Below, in pieces: positions 50,883-60,356 of a stretch of 64,000 bases of DNA. The stretch's first letter is position 1; each line of letters opens with the position of its first letter. Source of the DNA: Bacteroidota bacterium (lineage in GTDB: Bacteria; Bacteroidota; Bacteroidia; UKL13-3); assembly GCA_040388375.1 (NCBI GenBank), contig JAZKBU010000001.1, forward strand, positions 208,996 through 272,995, written 5' to 3'. Under the pieces are notes generated by a model. The model worked only from the letters and a program-made list of their open reading frames with translations. It was not told the DNA's origin and ran no database searches. A program made the translations under genes and the position numbers.

Positions 50883-51881
50883 ATGCTCCTAAGCATTAAA
50901 AATATAGTATTCATTGCCATTATCGTTTTTGTATTTGCATCGTGCGAAAAGGAAGACCAACCCATTAAATTACCGCCAAGAGGTAATAGTTCATTTATGT
51001 CTATTACTTTAGGAAAAGATTTTGAAAAGCAGGCATTCCTTAATTTAAAGGATAGCCAGATTACTTTGGTTGATATTAACTCGTGGGATCTGGCTTTTGA
51101 TGCTTCGCCTTTTGGTTCTGATGTGTACTTAAATGGTGGAATGGATATGTATGCTGCGGATACTAAACGCAAAAACTTTTTTATTACTAATAACACTGAT
51201 ACTTTTAATTATAAATGGGATAGCCCTTGCGGATGCAAAGACTCTTTGGCTTTATCGCATTGGTGTGATTTTAACAGAACCGGTAAAGGAAATCTTTATA
51301 TGTTAGACCGTGGTAGTTACTATACTACCAACAGATTTATAGAATTCAGGCTTATACAAGCTACACCTTACGAGTATCTTTTTGAGTACGCTTATATTGA
51401 CAACCAGCAATTGATTTACAAAGTTACCTTACCTAAAGACCCTTCTAAAACCAAAGTATATTATAGCTTTACAACACCTAACACATATATAAACTTTGAA
51501 CCGCAAAAGGATAAGTGGGATTTGTGCTTTTTAAAATACCGTTATGTATTTTACGAAACGAATGTATTGACTAAATATGTGGTAAGGGGTATATTTATTA
51601 ATTCATCAAAAATAAGTGTAGCTGTTGATAGTACTAATACTTTTGAATCTATTACCCCAAGTATGGCGGTTAATAATTTTCATTACAGTGACATGCGCGA
51701 TGTAATTGGTTACGACTGGAAAATTTACAATTTTACCACCGGGCAATACAATACACGAGCTAATGTAAATTACATCATATACAACAAATATGACCAAGAG
51801 TTATATAAACTGCGTTTCTTAGACTTTAACTTAAACGGGGTTAAAGGCACACCTAAGTTTGAATACGTGGGGTTAAATTAA
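50883..51881 (+). CDS. HmuY-family lipoprotein
   Basis: 332 residues from Met at 50883 (4 bp after the receptor stop). A longer frame beginning inside the receptor gene adds nine residues and is unlikely. Lipoprotein signal NIVFIAIIVFVFASCEKED gives Cys22 or nearby. Blocks matching HmuY: VDINSWDLAFDASPFGSDVY, KDKWDLCFLKYRYVFYET, RDVIGYDWKIYNF and YDQELYKLRFLDFNLNGVKG. HmuY captures haem and passes it to its TonB receptor. The two His ligands of the Porphyromonas protein are not evident, so the ligand may be bound differently. Confidence 0.78.
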   Translation: MLLSIKNIVFIAIIVFVFASCEKEDQPIKLPPRGNSSFMSITLGKDFEKQAFLNLKDSQITLVDINSWDLAFDASPFGSDVYLNGGMDMYAADTKRKNFFITNNTDTFNYKWDSPCGCKDSLALSHWCDFNRTGKGNLYMLDRGSYYTTNRFIEFRLIQATPYEYLFEYAYIDNQQLIYKVTLPKDPSKTKVYYSFTTPNTYINFEPQKDKWDLCFLKYRYVFYETNVLTKYVVRGIFINSSKISVAVDSTNTFESITPSMAVNNFHYSDMRDVIGYDWKIYNFTTGQYNTRANVNYIIYNKYDQELYKLRFLDFNLNGVKGTPKFEYVGLN

Positions 51882-52849
51882 CTTATTATTGCTTTTACAA
51901 TAAAAACTATATTTAATAGCAGGTATAGTATTAAAAGTACTTTTGCCGACTTCTTATCAATTCTATTGGCCATTTTAAGCTTATTGGTTTTACTTAAACT
52001 GAGTGAATAAACGCTTAAAATAATGGTTATTAATATCGACACAAAAGTAAATGCATGCAATGAGTCCACTAAGGTAAATGTAGATGACTCCGGTAAAATG
52101 GAATCAATAATATATTTATTACCAACGGCTGCAAACAGGGAACCTACGCTTAACCCAAACCTTGATTCTATACTATCGGCATGGATAAAGAAACACATGT
52201 ACGAAATAAAAAACGATACGTACATACATAAAAACAATTTGAAAAATAGACCCCAGGCATTGCGCTCTATATAAATATCGACTGTAAAGGAACCATAATC
52301 GGAATGAGGGCTTGGTAATGTTACATCGCCAAAAGTAGTTTCATAACCACGTAATCCCGTAATCACATCTACTTTACTTATATCCCAACCGGCTATGGTC
52401 AGTTCCGGATCAAAATGTTTACCAGAAGTATCGGCTACAAAAACCAAACTACGCGCATCGTATTGTGAGTTTTCAATATGTACTTCCAGCTTTTGTTTAT
52501 CGAAGGGATAATTGTGTACCTGCCACGATTCTTTCATTACGCACTTCATCTTCATCAGGGTAAATATTTCACCATTGGAAGTATCACTGTAATTATCTGT
52601 ATTTTCAATTGATTTGGCATTTGGTACTTCTACATTTTTACCAAAGTTAAACGTTTTGTTTTTGTACCTGAACCACAACCAAAACCGTACGGTATATTCT
52701 TTTTGTCTAAAATCTATATCGTGTAAGCTGATAAAATAAATACCCACTTTAACGGTGTCAGGTGGTACAACCGGTTCCTCTTCAGCTGCTTTGCTTATTT
52801 TAGCACTTAGTAATAATAAAATGGGTAAAAGAATAAGGAGTTTTTTCAT
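51878..52849 (-). CDS. Pentameric ligand-gated ion channel homologue (Cys-loop-like)
   Basis: 323 residues. A signal peptide (1-21) precedes an extracellular beta domain with GIYFISLHDIDFRQKEYTVR, then RFWLWFRYKNKTF, then the diagnostic Pro-loop WQVHNYPFDKQKLEVHIE at about 105-122. Four membrane helices follow: FFKLFLCMYVSFFISYMCFF, a short one around GLSVGSLFAAVGNKY (the M2 position), AFTFVSILITIILSVYSLS and AKVLLILYLLLNIVFIV. This is the layout of prokaryotic pLGICs such as GLIC and ELIC. The M2 segment is poorly conserved, so ion selectivity and channel activity are open. It overlaps the HmuY lipoprotein gene by 4 bp at the 3' end. Confidence 0.82.
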   Translation of the reverse strand: MKKLLILLPILLLLSAKISKAAEEEPVVPPDTVKVGIYFISLHDIDFRQKEYTVRFWLWFRYKNKTFNFGKNVEVPNAKSIENTDNYSDTSNGEIFTLMKMKCVMKESWQVHNYPFDKQKLEVHIENSQYDARSLVFVADTSGKHFDPELTIAGWDISKVDVITGLRGYETTFGDVTLPSPHSDYGSFTVDIYIERNAWGLFFKLFLCMYVSFFISYMCFFIHADSIESRFGLSVGSLFAAVGNKYIIDSILPESSTFTLVDSLHAFTFVSILITIILSVYSLSLSKTNKLKMANRIDKKSAKVLLILYLLLNIVFIVKAIIS

Positions 52850-52859
52850 GGGTAGGTCT

Positions 52860-54335
52860 TTAATTTTTGTATAAATAAAACTCTAATTGAAGTATTTTTA
52901 AAGTTTGATAAAGAATATCGAATGGATAAAGCACGCCTCTTTCCGCACCAGATATTATCCGAGAATGAACACCTCTTGCATATTCTCCATATCCTTGTAA
53001 AACATAACTAAATTTTAAATCATGTTTTCCTGATTTATAAAAAAAGTTAACTGGAGTATTAGAAGAAAAATCAAGACTAAGTTTATGCTTTCTTATATCT
53101 AAAAGAAATATTGTCGATTCCAATAATCGTACCATTTCTTTATTCGAATTCCTGGTGTTTATTTCAATCATAAAACTATCACTACAATCATAAAAAGCTT
53201 GCTCCATAAGATTTGCATTACCGAATACATAGCTTACAAAATCTAGAATTGGTATTATCATTATTGAACTTTTAGAATACGGATAATAATCTTTTAACTC
53301 CTCATTTTTAAAATAATAATTTCTTTCAGGTAATTTAATTAATGATCGCGTAGTAATTTTATTATTATTAATTAACCATTTTAATATTTCAATTACTAAA
53401 TAATTAATTGTTCTACTTGGGTCTTCATTAAATTTATATATTGATTTTGTGTCTTCATTATTTGGCAGAACCTTATTGAAATATTTACCTACATTTTCTA
53501 AAATGCTCTTTAAATTATCATAAACAAAAACATTTAGTGAAAAGAATTTATTCAAATAACCACTAAAATCTGTTTTCTCCCCGTATTTCGTTGCAAAAAT
53601 TGATTTTAAATTAGCAACATCTGTTACAAAAATTATTTTACTAAAACAGAATTTATTTTCGCTTGAATTGTGGTCGAAATGTGCAGCAAAAACATTCAGT
53701 AATCTAAAAATATGCTCCGGGTCAATCCTATCTAAGTCATCAATAATAAGGATTGTTTCTTTTCCTTTTTCATTTAACTGCTGAACTAAATTTCTAATTA
53801 ACTGGGTATAGAAATCTTCCTCATAAATGGAGCCCTTTTTATTTCGAAACTTCCCTAAAAACTCAAATGCTTTTATTGTATCATTTTCTTTTACTTGTTC
53901 TTTGAACTTCAGATATTTTTCTTGAAGCTTTTGTAATGAATCAAGTATCGGAATAATGCTTTTACCTAACTCAGAAGTATTTTCTACAAATGGTTTTATA
54001 ATATCAATAGCATTTTCATATAAAAAATACTGCGCTGTAAACAAATCTGAAAACTCTGTATTATCAATATCTATATCCTTTTGCAATAACTCAAACAATA
54101 TATCATGTTTAATTAGCTCAAATATATCTTCATTACTTGCTACGCTATAGTTAACCGGATATAAATGAACAACTTCATACTTTAAATCATCCGCAAAAAA
54201 CTCTTTTAAAAAATAGGTTTTACCTGTTCCAAAAGGCGCAGAAAATAATATTCTACTATTACCTTCAACTGACAAGTGATTTTCAAAATCCTTTTTAGGT
54301 TCTTCTATAGAAATTGGAAATGCTGATGCCGTCAT
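52860..54335 (-). CDS. KAP-type P-loop NTPase
   Basis: 491 residues. Walker A SAPFGTGKTYFLKEFF at about 32-47 and Walker B ETILIIDDLDRIDPEHI at about 195, with the extra Asp-x-Asp-Arg of the KAP (STAND-like) ATPases, then a sensor-like strand IIFVTDVANLKSIF. No membrane helix insertion is evident, unlike classical KAP proteins. The C-terminal about 200 residues are not recognised. Such NTPases often act in phage defence or membrane-linked signalling, but no effector gene is next to it. It is more AT-rich than its neighbours, which suggests acquisition. It lies 10 bp upstream of the channel gene. Confidence 0.78.
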   Translation of the reverse strand: MTASAFPISIEEPKKDFENHLSVEGNSRILFSAPFGTGKTYFLKEFFADDLKYEVVHLYPVNYSVASNEDIFELIKHDILFELLQKDIDIDNTEFSDLFTAQYFLYENAIDIIKPFVENTSELGKSIIPILDSLQKLQEKYLKFKEQVKENDTIKAFEFLGKFRNKKGSIYEEDFYTQLIRNLVQQLNEKGKETILIIDDLDRIDPEHIFRLLNVFAAHFDHNSSENKFCFSKIIFVTDVANLKSIFATKYGEKTDFSGYLNKFFSLNVFVYDNLKSILENVGKYFNKVLPNNEDTKSIYKFNEDPSRTINYLVIEILKWLINNNKITTRSLIKLPERNYYFKNEELKDYYPYSKSSIMIIPILDFVSYVFGNANLMEQAFYDCSDSFMIEINTRNSNKEMVRLLESTIFLLDIRKHKLSLDFSSNTPVNFFYKSGKHDLKFSYVLQGYGEYARGVHSRIISGAERGVLYPFDILYQTLKILQLEFYLYKN

Positions 54336-54353
54336 AATTAAATACTAAAGTAA

Positions 54354-54380
54354 CAAAAAAACGCGAATTCAAAAATTCGC
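54354..54380 (-). terminator. Terminator of the polyprenyl synthase gene
   Basis: GCGAATT (54363-54369) with AATTCGC (54374-54380), preceded by a run of A's that gives T's on the minus strand. It lies 60 bp past the synthase stop. Confidence 0.75.
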
Positions 54381-54439
54381 ACTTCTTTATGTATATTATA
54401 CCATTTAGTTTGAATAAAGTAATTGGTATTACAATATGC

Positions 54440-55411
54440 TTAGTTTTTCCTGTCAATAATGTACTCTACCAACATGGCTAGTTTGTTTGCTACTTCTTTA
54501 TTGTTTTGAGCAGCTAAAATGGCCAGGGCTTTTTCTTTGTATTCAATCATGGCTTTGCGTGTGTAAGCTATGCCATCGTGTTCGTTTACATACTTTATAA
54601 CTTCAGCCACCCGTTTCTTTTCGGTATTGTGGTTTTTTATGGAGTTAATAATATAATTCCGTGTAGTCCTGTCAGCATTGTTAATGGTGTAAATAATAGG
54701 CAGCGTTAGTTTTTTTTCTTTTAAATCAATGCCTGTTGGCTTGCCTATATCGTCATCGCCATAATCCAGTAAATCGTCTTTTATCTGAAAGGCTATGCCT
54801 ATGTATTCGCCAAACAAACGCATTTGTTCTACCTGTTCGGTATTGGCTCCGGCACTGGCAGCCCCAATGGCACAACAAGACGCAATTAAGGAGGCTGTTT
54901 TTTTGCGGATAATATCGTAGTAAACTTCTTCTGACAGGTTTAAGTTTCTGGCTTTTTCAATTTGCAGTAACTCACCTTCACTCATTTGCTCAACGGCTGT
55001 ACTTACCAGCTCAAGCAATTGGAAATCTTTATTTTTAACGGCTAATAGTAATCCTTTGGACAATAAATAATCGCCAACTAAAACGGCTATTTTGTTTTTC
55101 CAAAGCGCATTGATACTAAAAAAACCTCTGCGCTCATCGCTGTCATCTACCACATCATCGTGCACCAAAGTAGCGGTGTGTAATAACTCTACCAAGCTGG
55201 CTCCTCTGTAAGTAGCATCGTTTACCTCGTTAAACAATTTAGCACAGTAAAACACAAACATGGGCCTTACTTGTTTGCCTTTGCGTTTTACTATGTATGT
55301 CATAATAGTATCAAGCAAAGCCACATTGCTTTTCATAGCCAGTTTAAATTTGTTTTCAAACAAATCTAACTCATGGGCAATGGGTTGTTTTATGATATCT
55401 ATTTTACTCAA
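54440..55411 (-). CDS. Trans-polyprenyl diphosphate synthase
   Basis: 323 residues. It builds long isoprenoid chains for menaquinone or related quinones. The two Asp-rich motifs are LVHDDVVDDSDERRG (about 85-99, DDxxD-type) and FQIKDDLLDYGDDDIGKPTG (about 210-228), with GKQVRPMFVFYCAKL at the front for IPP binding. The residue before the first motif, which sets chain length, is small (TLVHDD), consistent with an octaprenyl or heptaprenyl product. The exact product is not settled by sequence. Single gene. Confidence 0.92.
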   Translation of the reverse strand: MSKIDIIKQPIAHELDLFENKFKLAMKSNVALLDTIMTYIVKRKGKQVRPMFVFYCAKLFNEVNDATYRGASLVELLHTATLVHDDVVDDSDERRGFFSINALWKNKIAVLVGDYLLSKGLLLAVKNKDFQLLELVSTAVEQMSEGELLQIEKARNLNLSEEVYYDIIRKKTASLIASCCAIGAASAGANTEQVEQMRLFGEYIGIAFQIKDDLLDYGDDDIGKPTGIDLKEKKLTLPIIYTINNADRTTRNYIINSIKNHNTEKKRVAEVIKYVNEHDGIAYTRKAMIEYKEKALAILAAQNNKEVANKLAMLVEYIIDRKN

Positions 55412-55483
55412 TAATTTATTATTACTTACCTACAAATATTGCTATTTGTATGCAAAATGTGTTATAACTTATATTAGCTATTT

Positions 55484-57742
55484 TTAGCTTTTACTTTGCG
55501 CATCAACTACGGCAATAGTAACCATATTTACTATTTCGCGCACGCTGCTACCTAATTGTAATACGTGAGCCGATTTTTTCAACCCTAATAATACGGGCCC
55601 GATTGCTTCGGCCGAACCTAATTCCTGCAACATTTTATAAGTAATGTTACCTGACGAAAGGGATGGAAAAATTAAGGTATTTACGGGCTCACCATTTAAC
55701 TCGCTAAATGGAAAATTAGCACTTAACAGTTTTTGATTGAGTGCTACGTTTGCCTGTATATCGCCATCAACAACCATGTTTGGATAACGCTCTTTCAGCA
55801 TATTGCGCACTTTCATCATTTTCTGAGGCACTTCTCCATCTGCCGATCCAAAATTACTATAGCTTAACAGGGCAATGCGTGGTTCTATATTGAATTTTTT
55901 AACTGCTTTGTAGGTTGAATAGGTAATATCTACTAAATCATCGGTACTTGGGTAACGGTTAACGGTAGTATCTGAAAAGAATAAAGTACCTTTTTTGCTT
56001 AGCATAATATACATGCCGGCTACGTTTTTGGTTCCATCTTCTTTACCTAAAATTTGTAAGGCCGGTTTAATAGAGGTTGGATAATTTTTGGTTAGCCCAC
56101 TAATCATGGCATCTGCCTCTCCCATCTCAACCATCATAGGCGCAAAATAATTTCTATCGCGCATGAGTTTACGTGCTTCGTGCAGGGTAATGCCTTTGCG
56201 TTGGCGTTTCATAAAAAACATATCAGCAAAATTATGCAATGTTCTTTCTTCTTCCATTGGGTCAATAATGGTTATATCGCCTAGCTTAATATGGTTTTCT
56301 GCTATAATAGCATTTATTTTTTCTTTGTTGCCTAATAGTATCGGAATAGCGATTCCTTCGTCTTTTACAATTTGTGCTGCACGCAATATTTTATAATTAT
56401 CGGCTTCGGCAAATACTACACGTTTAGGGGCTTGTTTTGCTTTATCGGTTATAGCTCTTACAAAATTGCTTTCTTTACCTAGTCTGGCCAACAATTGGTG
56501 GTTGTATTTTTCCCAATCGGTAATCGGGTTTTTAGCTACGCCACTTTCCATTGCAGCTTTGGCTACTGCCGGAGAAACGGTAGTAATTAAACGTGGGTCA
56601 ATTGGTTTTGGAATAATATAATTTTTACCAAATGTTACGTTCTTTTCGTTGTAAGCTAAGTTTACAATTTCAGGAACAGGCTCCTTGGTTAACTGGGCTA
56701 AGGCATGTACCGCAGCCAGTTTCATTTCTTCGGTAATTTTTGTGGCACGTACGTCTAAAGCACCTCTGAAAATGTAAGGAAAACCCAATACATTATTTAC
56801 TTGGTTAGGATAATCGCTGCGGCCTGTTGCTAAAATAATATCAGGTCTTGAGGCTATAGCCAAATCGTATGAAATTTCGGGATTTGGGTTGGCTAAAGCA
56901 AATACTATACAATCTTTGGCCATGCTTCTTAACATATCCTGGCTTACTACATCGGCTTTTGATAAACCAACAAATACATCGGCATTAGCCATTGCATCCT
57001 GCAGTGTATGTATATCGCGTGAAGTAGCAAATTGTTTTTTTGTATCGTCTAAATTAGGGCTGTCTACTCTGATTACACCTTTGCTATCGCACATAATCAA
57101 GTTTTCTTTTTGCACGCCTAATGCTAACATAATTTTAGCACAGCTAATAGCCGAAGCTCCTGCACCATTATAAACAACTTGAACGTTATTTATATTTTTA
57201 CTTACTAACTCTAATGCATTTAACAAAGCAGCTCCTGTAATAATAGCTGTTCCATGTTGGTCATCATGCATAATTGGAATATCCAATTCTTCTTTTAAGC
57301 GTCTTTCTATTTCAAAACACTCGGGAGCTTTAATATCTTCTAAGTTTATACCACCAAATGTACAGGCTATATTTTTAACGGTATTGATAAACTCTTCTGT
57401 ATTTTTGGTGCTTATTTCTATATCGAAAACATCTATATCGGCAAAAATTTTAAATAAAACGCCTTTGCCTTCCATAACCGGTTTTGATGCTTCGGGGCCA
57501 ATATCACCAAGACCAAGCACTGCTGTTCCATTTGAAATAACAGCTACTAAATTGCCTTTGGCTGTATATTTATATACATCGTCCGGATTTTCGGCTATGG
57601 CTAAACAGGGTTCTGCTACACCCGGTGAATAGGCTAAACTTAAATCGCGTTTGGTATTGGTTGGTTTGGTAGGTACTACAGCAATTTTACCGGGACGGCC
57701 TTTGCTATGGTATTTTAGTGCATCTTCTTTTAATTGACTCAT
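55484..57742 (-). CDS. maeB: NADP-dependent malic enzyme with phosphotransacetylase-like domain
   Basis: 752 residues, the normal length of MaeB. The malic enzyme half (1-430) has DLSLAYSPGVAEPCLAI, the metal- and substrate-binding stretch MHDDQHGTAIITGAALLNAL and the dinucleotide loop VVYNGAGASAISCAKIML. The C-terminal half (430-752) is a phosphate acetyltransferase-like domain (RVVFAEADNYKILRAAQI; GEADAMISGLTKNYPTSI), which in MaeB binds acetyl-CoA as an allosteric regulator rather than acting as an enzyme. It makes pyruvate and NADPH from malate. Monocistronic. Confidence 0.95.
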   Translation of the reverse strand: MSQLKEDALKYHSKGRPGKIAVVPTKPTNTKRDLSLAYSPGVAEPCLAIAENPDDVYKYTAKGNLVAVISNGTAVLGLGDIGPEASKPVMEGKGVLFKIFADIDVFDIEISTKNTEEFINTVKNIACTFGGINLEDIKAPECFEIERRLKEELDIPIMHDDQHGTAIITGAALLNALELVSKNINNVQVVYNGAGASAISCAKIMLALGVQKENLIMCDSKGVIRVDSPNLDDTKKQFATSRDIHTLQDAMANADVFVGLSKADVVSQDMLRSMAKDCIVFALANPNPEISYDLAIASRPDIILATGRSDYPNQVNNVLGFPYIFRGALDVRATKITEEMKLAAVHALAQLTKEPVPEIVNLAYNEKNVTFGKNYIIPKPIDPRLITTVSPAVAKAAMESGVAKNPITDWEKYNHQLLARLGKESNFVRAITDKAKQAPKRVVFAEADNYKILRAAQIVKDEGIAIPILLGNKEKINAIIAENHIKLGDITIIDPMEEERTLHNFADMFFMKRQRKGITLHEARKLMRDRNYFAPMMVEMGEADAMISGLTKNYPTSIKPALQILGKEDGTKNVAGMYIMLSKKGTLFFSDTTVNRYPSTDDLVDITYSTYKAVKKFNIEPRIALLSYSNFGSADGEVPQKMMKVRNMLKERYPNMVVDGDIQANVALNQKLLSANFPFSELNGEPVNTLIFPSLSSGNITYKMLQELGSAEAIGPVLLGLKKSAHVLQLGSSVREIVNMVTIAVVDAQSKS

Positions 57743-57864
57743 TTTTAAAAAATTTATAGCTAAAGAAAATTTTGTTTACAGCCTCTTTTTAGCCAGATTT
57801 TAAGCAAGCGATATTAGATTTTTATTGACTAAAATAAAAAAAAATTAAACGTGGTAATACCTAC

Positions 57865-59814
57865 TTATCGTTGGGTTACGTATTTAAGTACTTTCTGGTA
57901 AAGTTCTTCAGGGTTAAATGGCTTGGTAACAAAGTCATTCATATTGGCCTCAATCACTTTTTTGCGCGTTTCGCTAAAGGCATCGGCACTTAATGCAATA
58001 ATTGGTATGTTTGAATTTTTAACGGTGGTGTTTGGGGCACGTATCATTTCGGCTGCCTGGAAACCACTCATTTCAGGCATTTGCAAGTCCATTAACACTA
58101 GGTGAAAATCATCTCTGGTAGAAAGAATTTCAATAGCTTCTACCCCATTGTTCGCAATTTCTACATCGGTATTCCAGCGTTTAAAAAACTGCTTGGCTAC
58201 AAACTGGTTCATTACATTATCTTCCACAATAAGAATTTTGTAACGGCTTAAGTCGTACACTTCTTCCTTTAATTCTTCTTTCTTCAAAGCTTTTAACTTG
58301 CTAATTTCAAATGGTAACTCCACACTAAAGGTAGTACCCTGGCCTACCCTGCTTTTAATATTTATATTCCCGTTTTGTAAAAGGGTCAGGTTTTTTGTAA
58401 TGGCTAAGCCTAAACCTGTTCCACCAAACTTACGGGTTGTATCGGTATATGCCTGGGTAAAACTTTCAAATATTTTTGAGTGTTTGTGCTCAGGAATACC
58501 TATTCCTGTATCGCTCACGGTAAAGGCTACTAGCGCTTTGTCCTGTTTGTTTGAAAGTAAATTTACATTTACCGTTATTGAACCTTTTGAAGTAAATTTA
58601 ATAGCATTACCTACCAGGTTAAATAGTATTTGATTGAGTCGGTATGGATCGCCTTTTAAAATGTTAGGTATGGCTTCATCTATACTGATAACAAAATTTA
58701 AGTCCTTTTCTTTTGAGCGGTACTCGAAAGTTTTGTATAACTCTGACATGCGTTCACGTATGTCAAATTCTATGTTTTCAAAGGTTATTTTACCGGCTTC
58801 TATTTTACTAAAATCTAAAATATCATTTATAATAACTAATAAATTATCGGCTGAATACCTGATTGATTTTAAATTTTCGAGTATGGTGCCCTGTAAGTTT
58901 TCTTCTAAAAGTAATTCAGTTAAGCCCATAATAGCATTCATTGGAGTGCGTATTTCATGGCTCATGTTTGATAAAAATTCGGTTTTTGCTTTGGCCGAAT
59001 TAATAGCATCGTTGCGGGCTTGTAATAACTCTTTTTGAAACTTTTTATTTTCAGTTATATCTTTACTAAAAATAGCAACACCTGTTACTTCTCCTTCTAT
59101 TTTAATTGGGTTGTAGGTGGTTTCTAAGCAAGTGTATTCATCACTGATTGAAGGCTCTTCAATGGTGGTTATACTCTCCCCTTTTAAGCATTCTTTAAAG
59201 TGTTGTAATATTTCTATATCGTCAATAATTTCATCTATATGCTGACCTATTTGAATATCTATATTTTTATCGGCTTTTACTTTGTTTTTAAATGAACTGT
59301 TGAAGGAGATAAAGCATAAGTTTTTATCGAGCGCATAAATATAATTCTGGGTGCTTTCTACAATAGCTGTCAGGCGGCTATTGTTTTCTTTTATGGCCTG
59401 TTCAGCTTTTAATCTTTGTTGCTCAATTTCGCCAATACGAACGCCATTTAAAACTACTTTTTCAATATAATCTGGGCTGATTTCTGCTTTGGGAAAATAA
59501 TCAAAAGCGCCATTCTTAATCATTTGTACGGCTAACTTTTCATCGCCTTGTGAGGTCATAACGGCTATGGGTGTAAGCACATTAAACTCTCTTATTTTTT
59601 TCAGTAATTCAAGTCCGTCAAATCCGGGAAGCAGGTAATCTAAAAAAATGCAGTCGTAATTATTACGGGTTATTTTAATTAATGTTTCTGAAGCATTTTT
59701 ACATATGTCAAGCGTATAACTTAGGCCTGTTTTTTTAATAGCTCTTTCAAATGATATAATGTCCACATCATCATCGTCAACCAATAAAATTTTGTAATTA
59801 CTCTCAGCGTGCAT
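57865..59814 (-). CDS. Hybrid sensor histidine kinase (REC-PAS-HisKA-HATPase-REC)
   Basis: 649 residues, cytosolic. REC 1 at 1-125 (LVDDDDVD, phospho-acceptor Asp59 in CIFLDYLLPG). PAS-like domain about 145-255. HisKA with phospho-His286 in FLSNMSHEIRTPMNAIMGL. HATPase about 385-505 (FGGTGLGLAITKNL). REC 2 about 525-645 (HLVLMDLQMPEMSG). It receives a signal through its N-terminal receiver, so it probably acts within a phosphorelay. The next gene upstream encodes a single-receiver regulator 25 bp away, likely its partner. The stimulus is unknown. Confidence 0.93.
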   Translation of the reverse strand: MHAESNYKILLVDDDDVDIISFERAIKKTGLSYTLDICKNASETLIKITRNNYDCIFLDYLLPGFDGLELLKKIREFNVLTPIAVMTSQGDEKLAVQMIKNGAFDYFPKAEISPDYIEKVVLNGVRIGEIEQQRLKAEQAIKENNSRLTAIVESTQNYIYALDKNLCFISFNSSFKNKVKADKNIDIQIGQHIDEIIDDIEILQHFKECLKGESITTIEEPSISDEYTCLETTYNPIKIEGEVTGVAIFSKDITENKKFQKELLQARNDAINSAKAKTEFLSNMSHEIRTPMNAIMGLTELLLEENLQGTILENLKSIRYSADNLLVIINDILDFSKIEAGKITFENIEFDIRERMSELYKTFEYRSKEKDLNFVISIDEAIPNILKGDPYRLNQILFNLVGNAIKFTSKGSITVNVNLLSNKQDKALVAFTVSDTGIGIPEHKHSKIFESFTQAYTDTTRKFGGTGLGLAITKNLTLLQNGNINIKSRVGQGTTFSVELPFEISKLKALKKEELKEEVYDLSRYKILIVEDNVMNQFVAKQFFKRWNTDVEIANNGVEAIEILSTRDDFHLVLMDLQMPEMSGFQAAEMIRAPNTTVKNSNIPIIALSADAFSETRKKVIEANMNDFVTKPFNPEELYQKVLKYVTQR

Positions 59815-59839
59815 TTTTTAAGTTAGTCAAAAATAGGGA

Positions 59840-60268
59840 TTAATTTGGAAATTCGCAAAGTTTCCAAAAGCTATTTAAGGTACTAACTACATCCATAAAC
59901 TGCTCCATTGATAAAGGCTTTAATATATAGCCCGCTACGTTCAAATTAAAAGCCTCTACTTTGTCGTTGTCTTCGTTAGAAGTGGTCATCACAAAAACAC
60001 TCAGATTTTTTAATTGTTCATCGTGTCGTATCTCTTTCAAAAACTCTATTCCTCCCATTTTGGGCATGTTTAAATCAAGCAAAATAATTTTGGGAACTTC
60101 GAGTGGAGTATTAGCGTGTGCATTTCTTAAATAAGCCAATGCTTCAATACCATTATTGGTTACTGCCAGACTGTGTTGAACATTATTTTTTTTGAATGCT
60201 CTTTTTACATTCATAATATCAACTTCATCATCTTCGACTAATAAAATATTGAATACAGTACCGCTCAT
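59840..60268 (-). CDS. Single-domain response regulator (CheY/Rcp1-like)
   Basis: 142 residues, one receiver domain without an output domain. Acidic pocket VEDDEVD (12-18), phospho-acceptor Asp65 in IILLDLNMPKMGG, Thr in FVMTTSNEDNDKV, Lys in GYILKPLS. The long loop before the Asp strand (LRNAHANTPLEVPK) is typical of the Rcp1 type of regulators that work with phytochrome or hybrid kinases. It is transcribed with the hybrid kinase. Confidence 0.93.
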   Translation of the reverse strand: MSGTVFNILLVEDDEVDIMNVKRAFKKNNVQHSLAVTNNGIEALAYLRNAHANTPLEVPKIILLDLNMPKMGGIEFLKEIRHDEQLKNLSVFVMTTSNEDNDKVEAFNLNVAGYILKPLSMEQFMDVVSTLNSFWKLCEFPN

Positions 60269-60356
60269 TTTAATATAATTTTATTTCAAGTATATAAAAC
60301 ATTTTTTACTGCAACTAAAAAGATTATTAACTTTATGTGAATGGCTGTTTTTGTAT

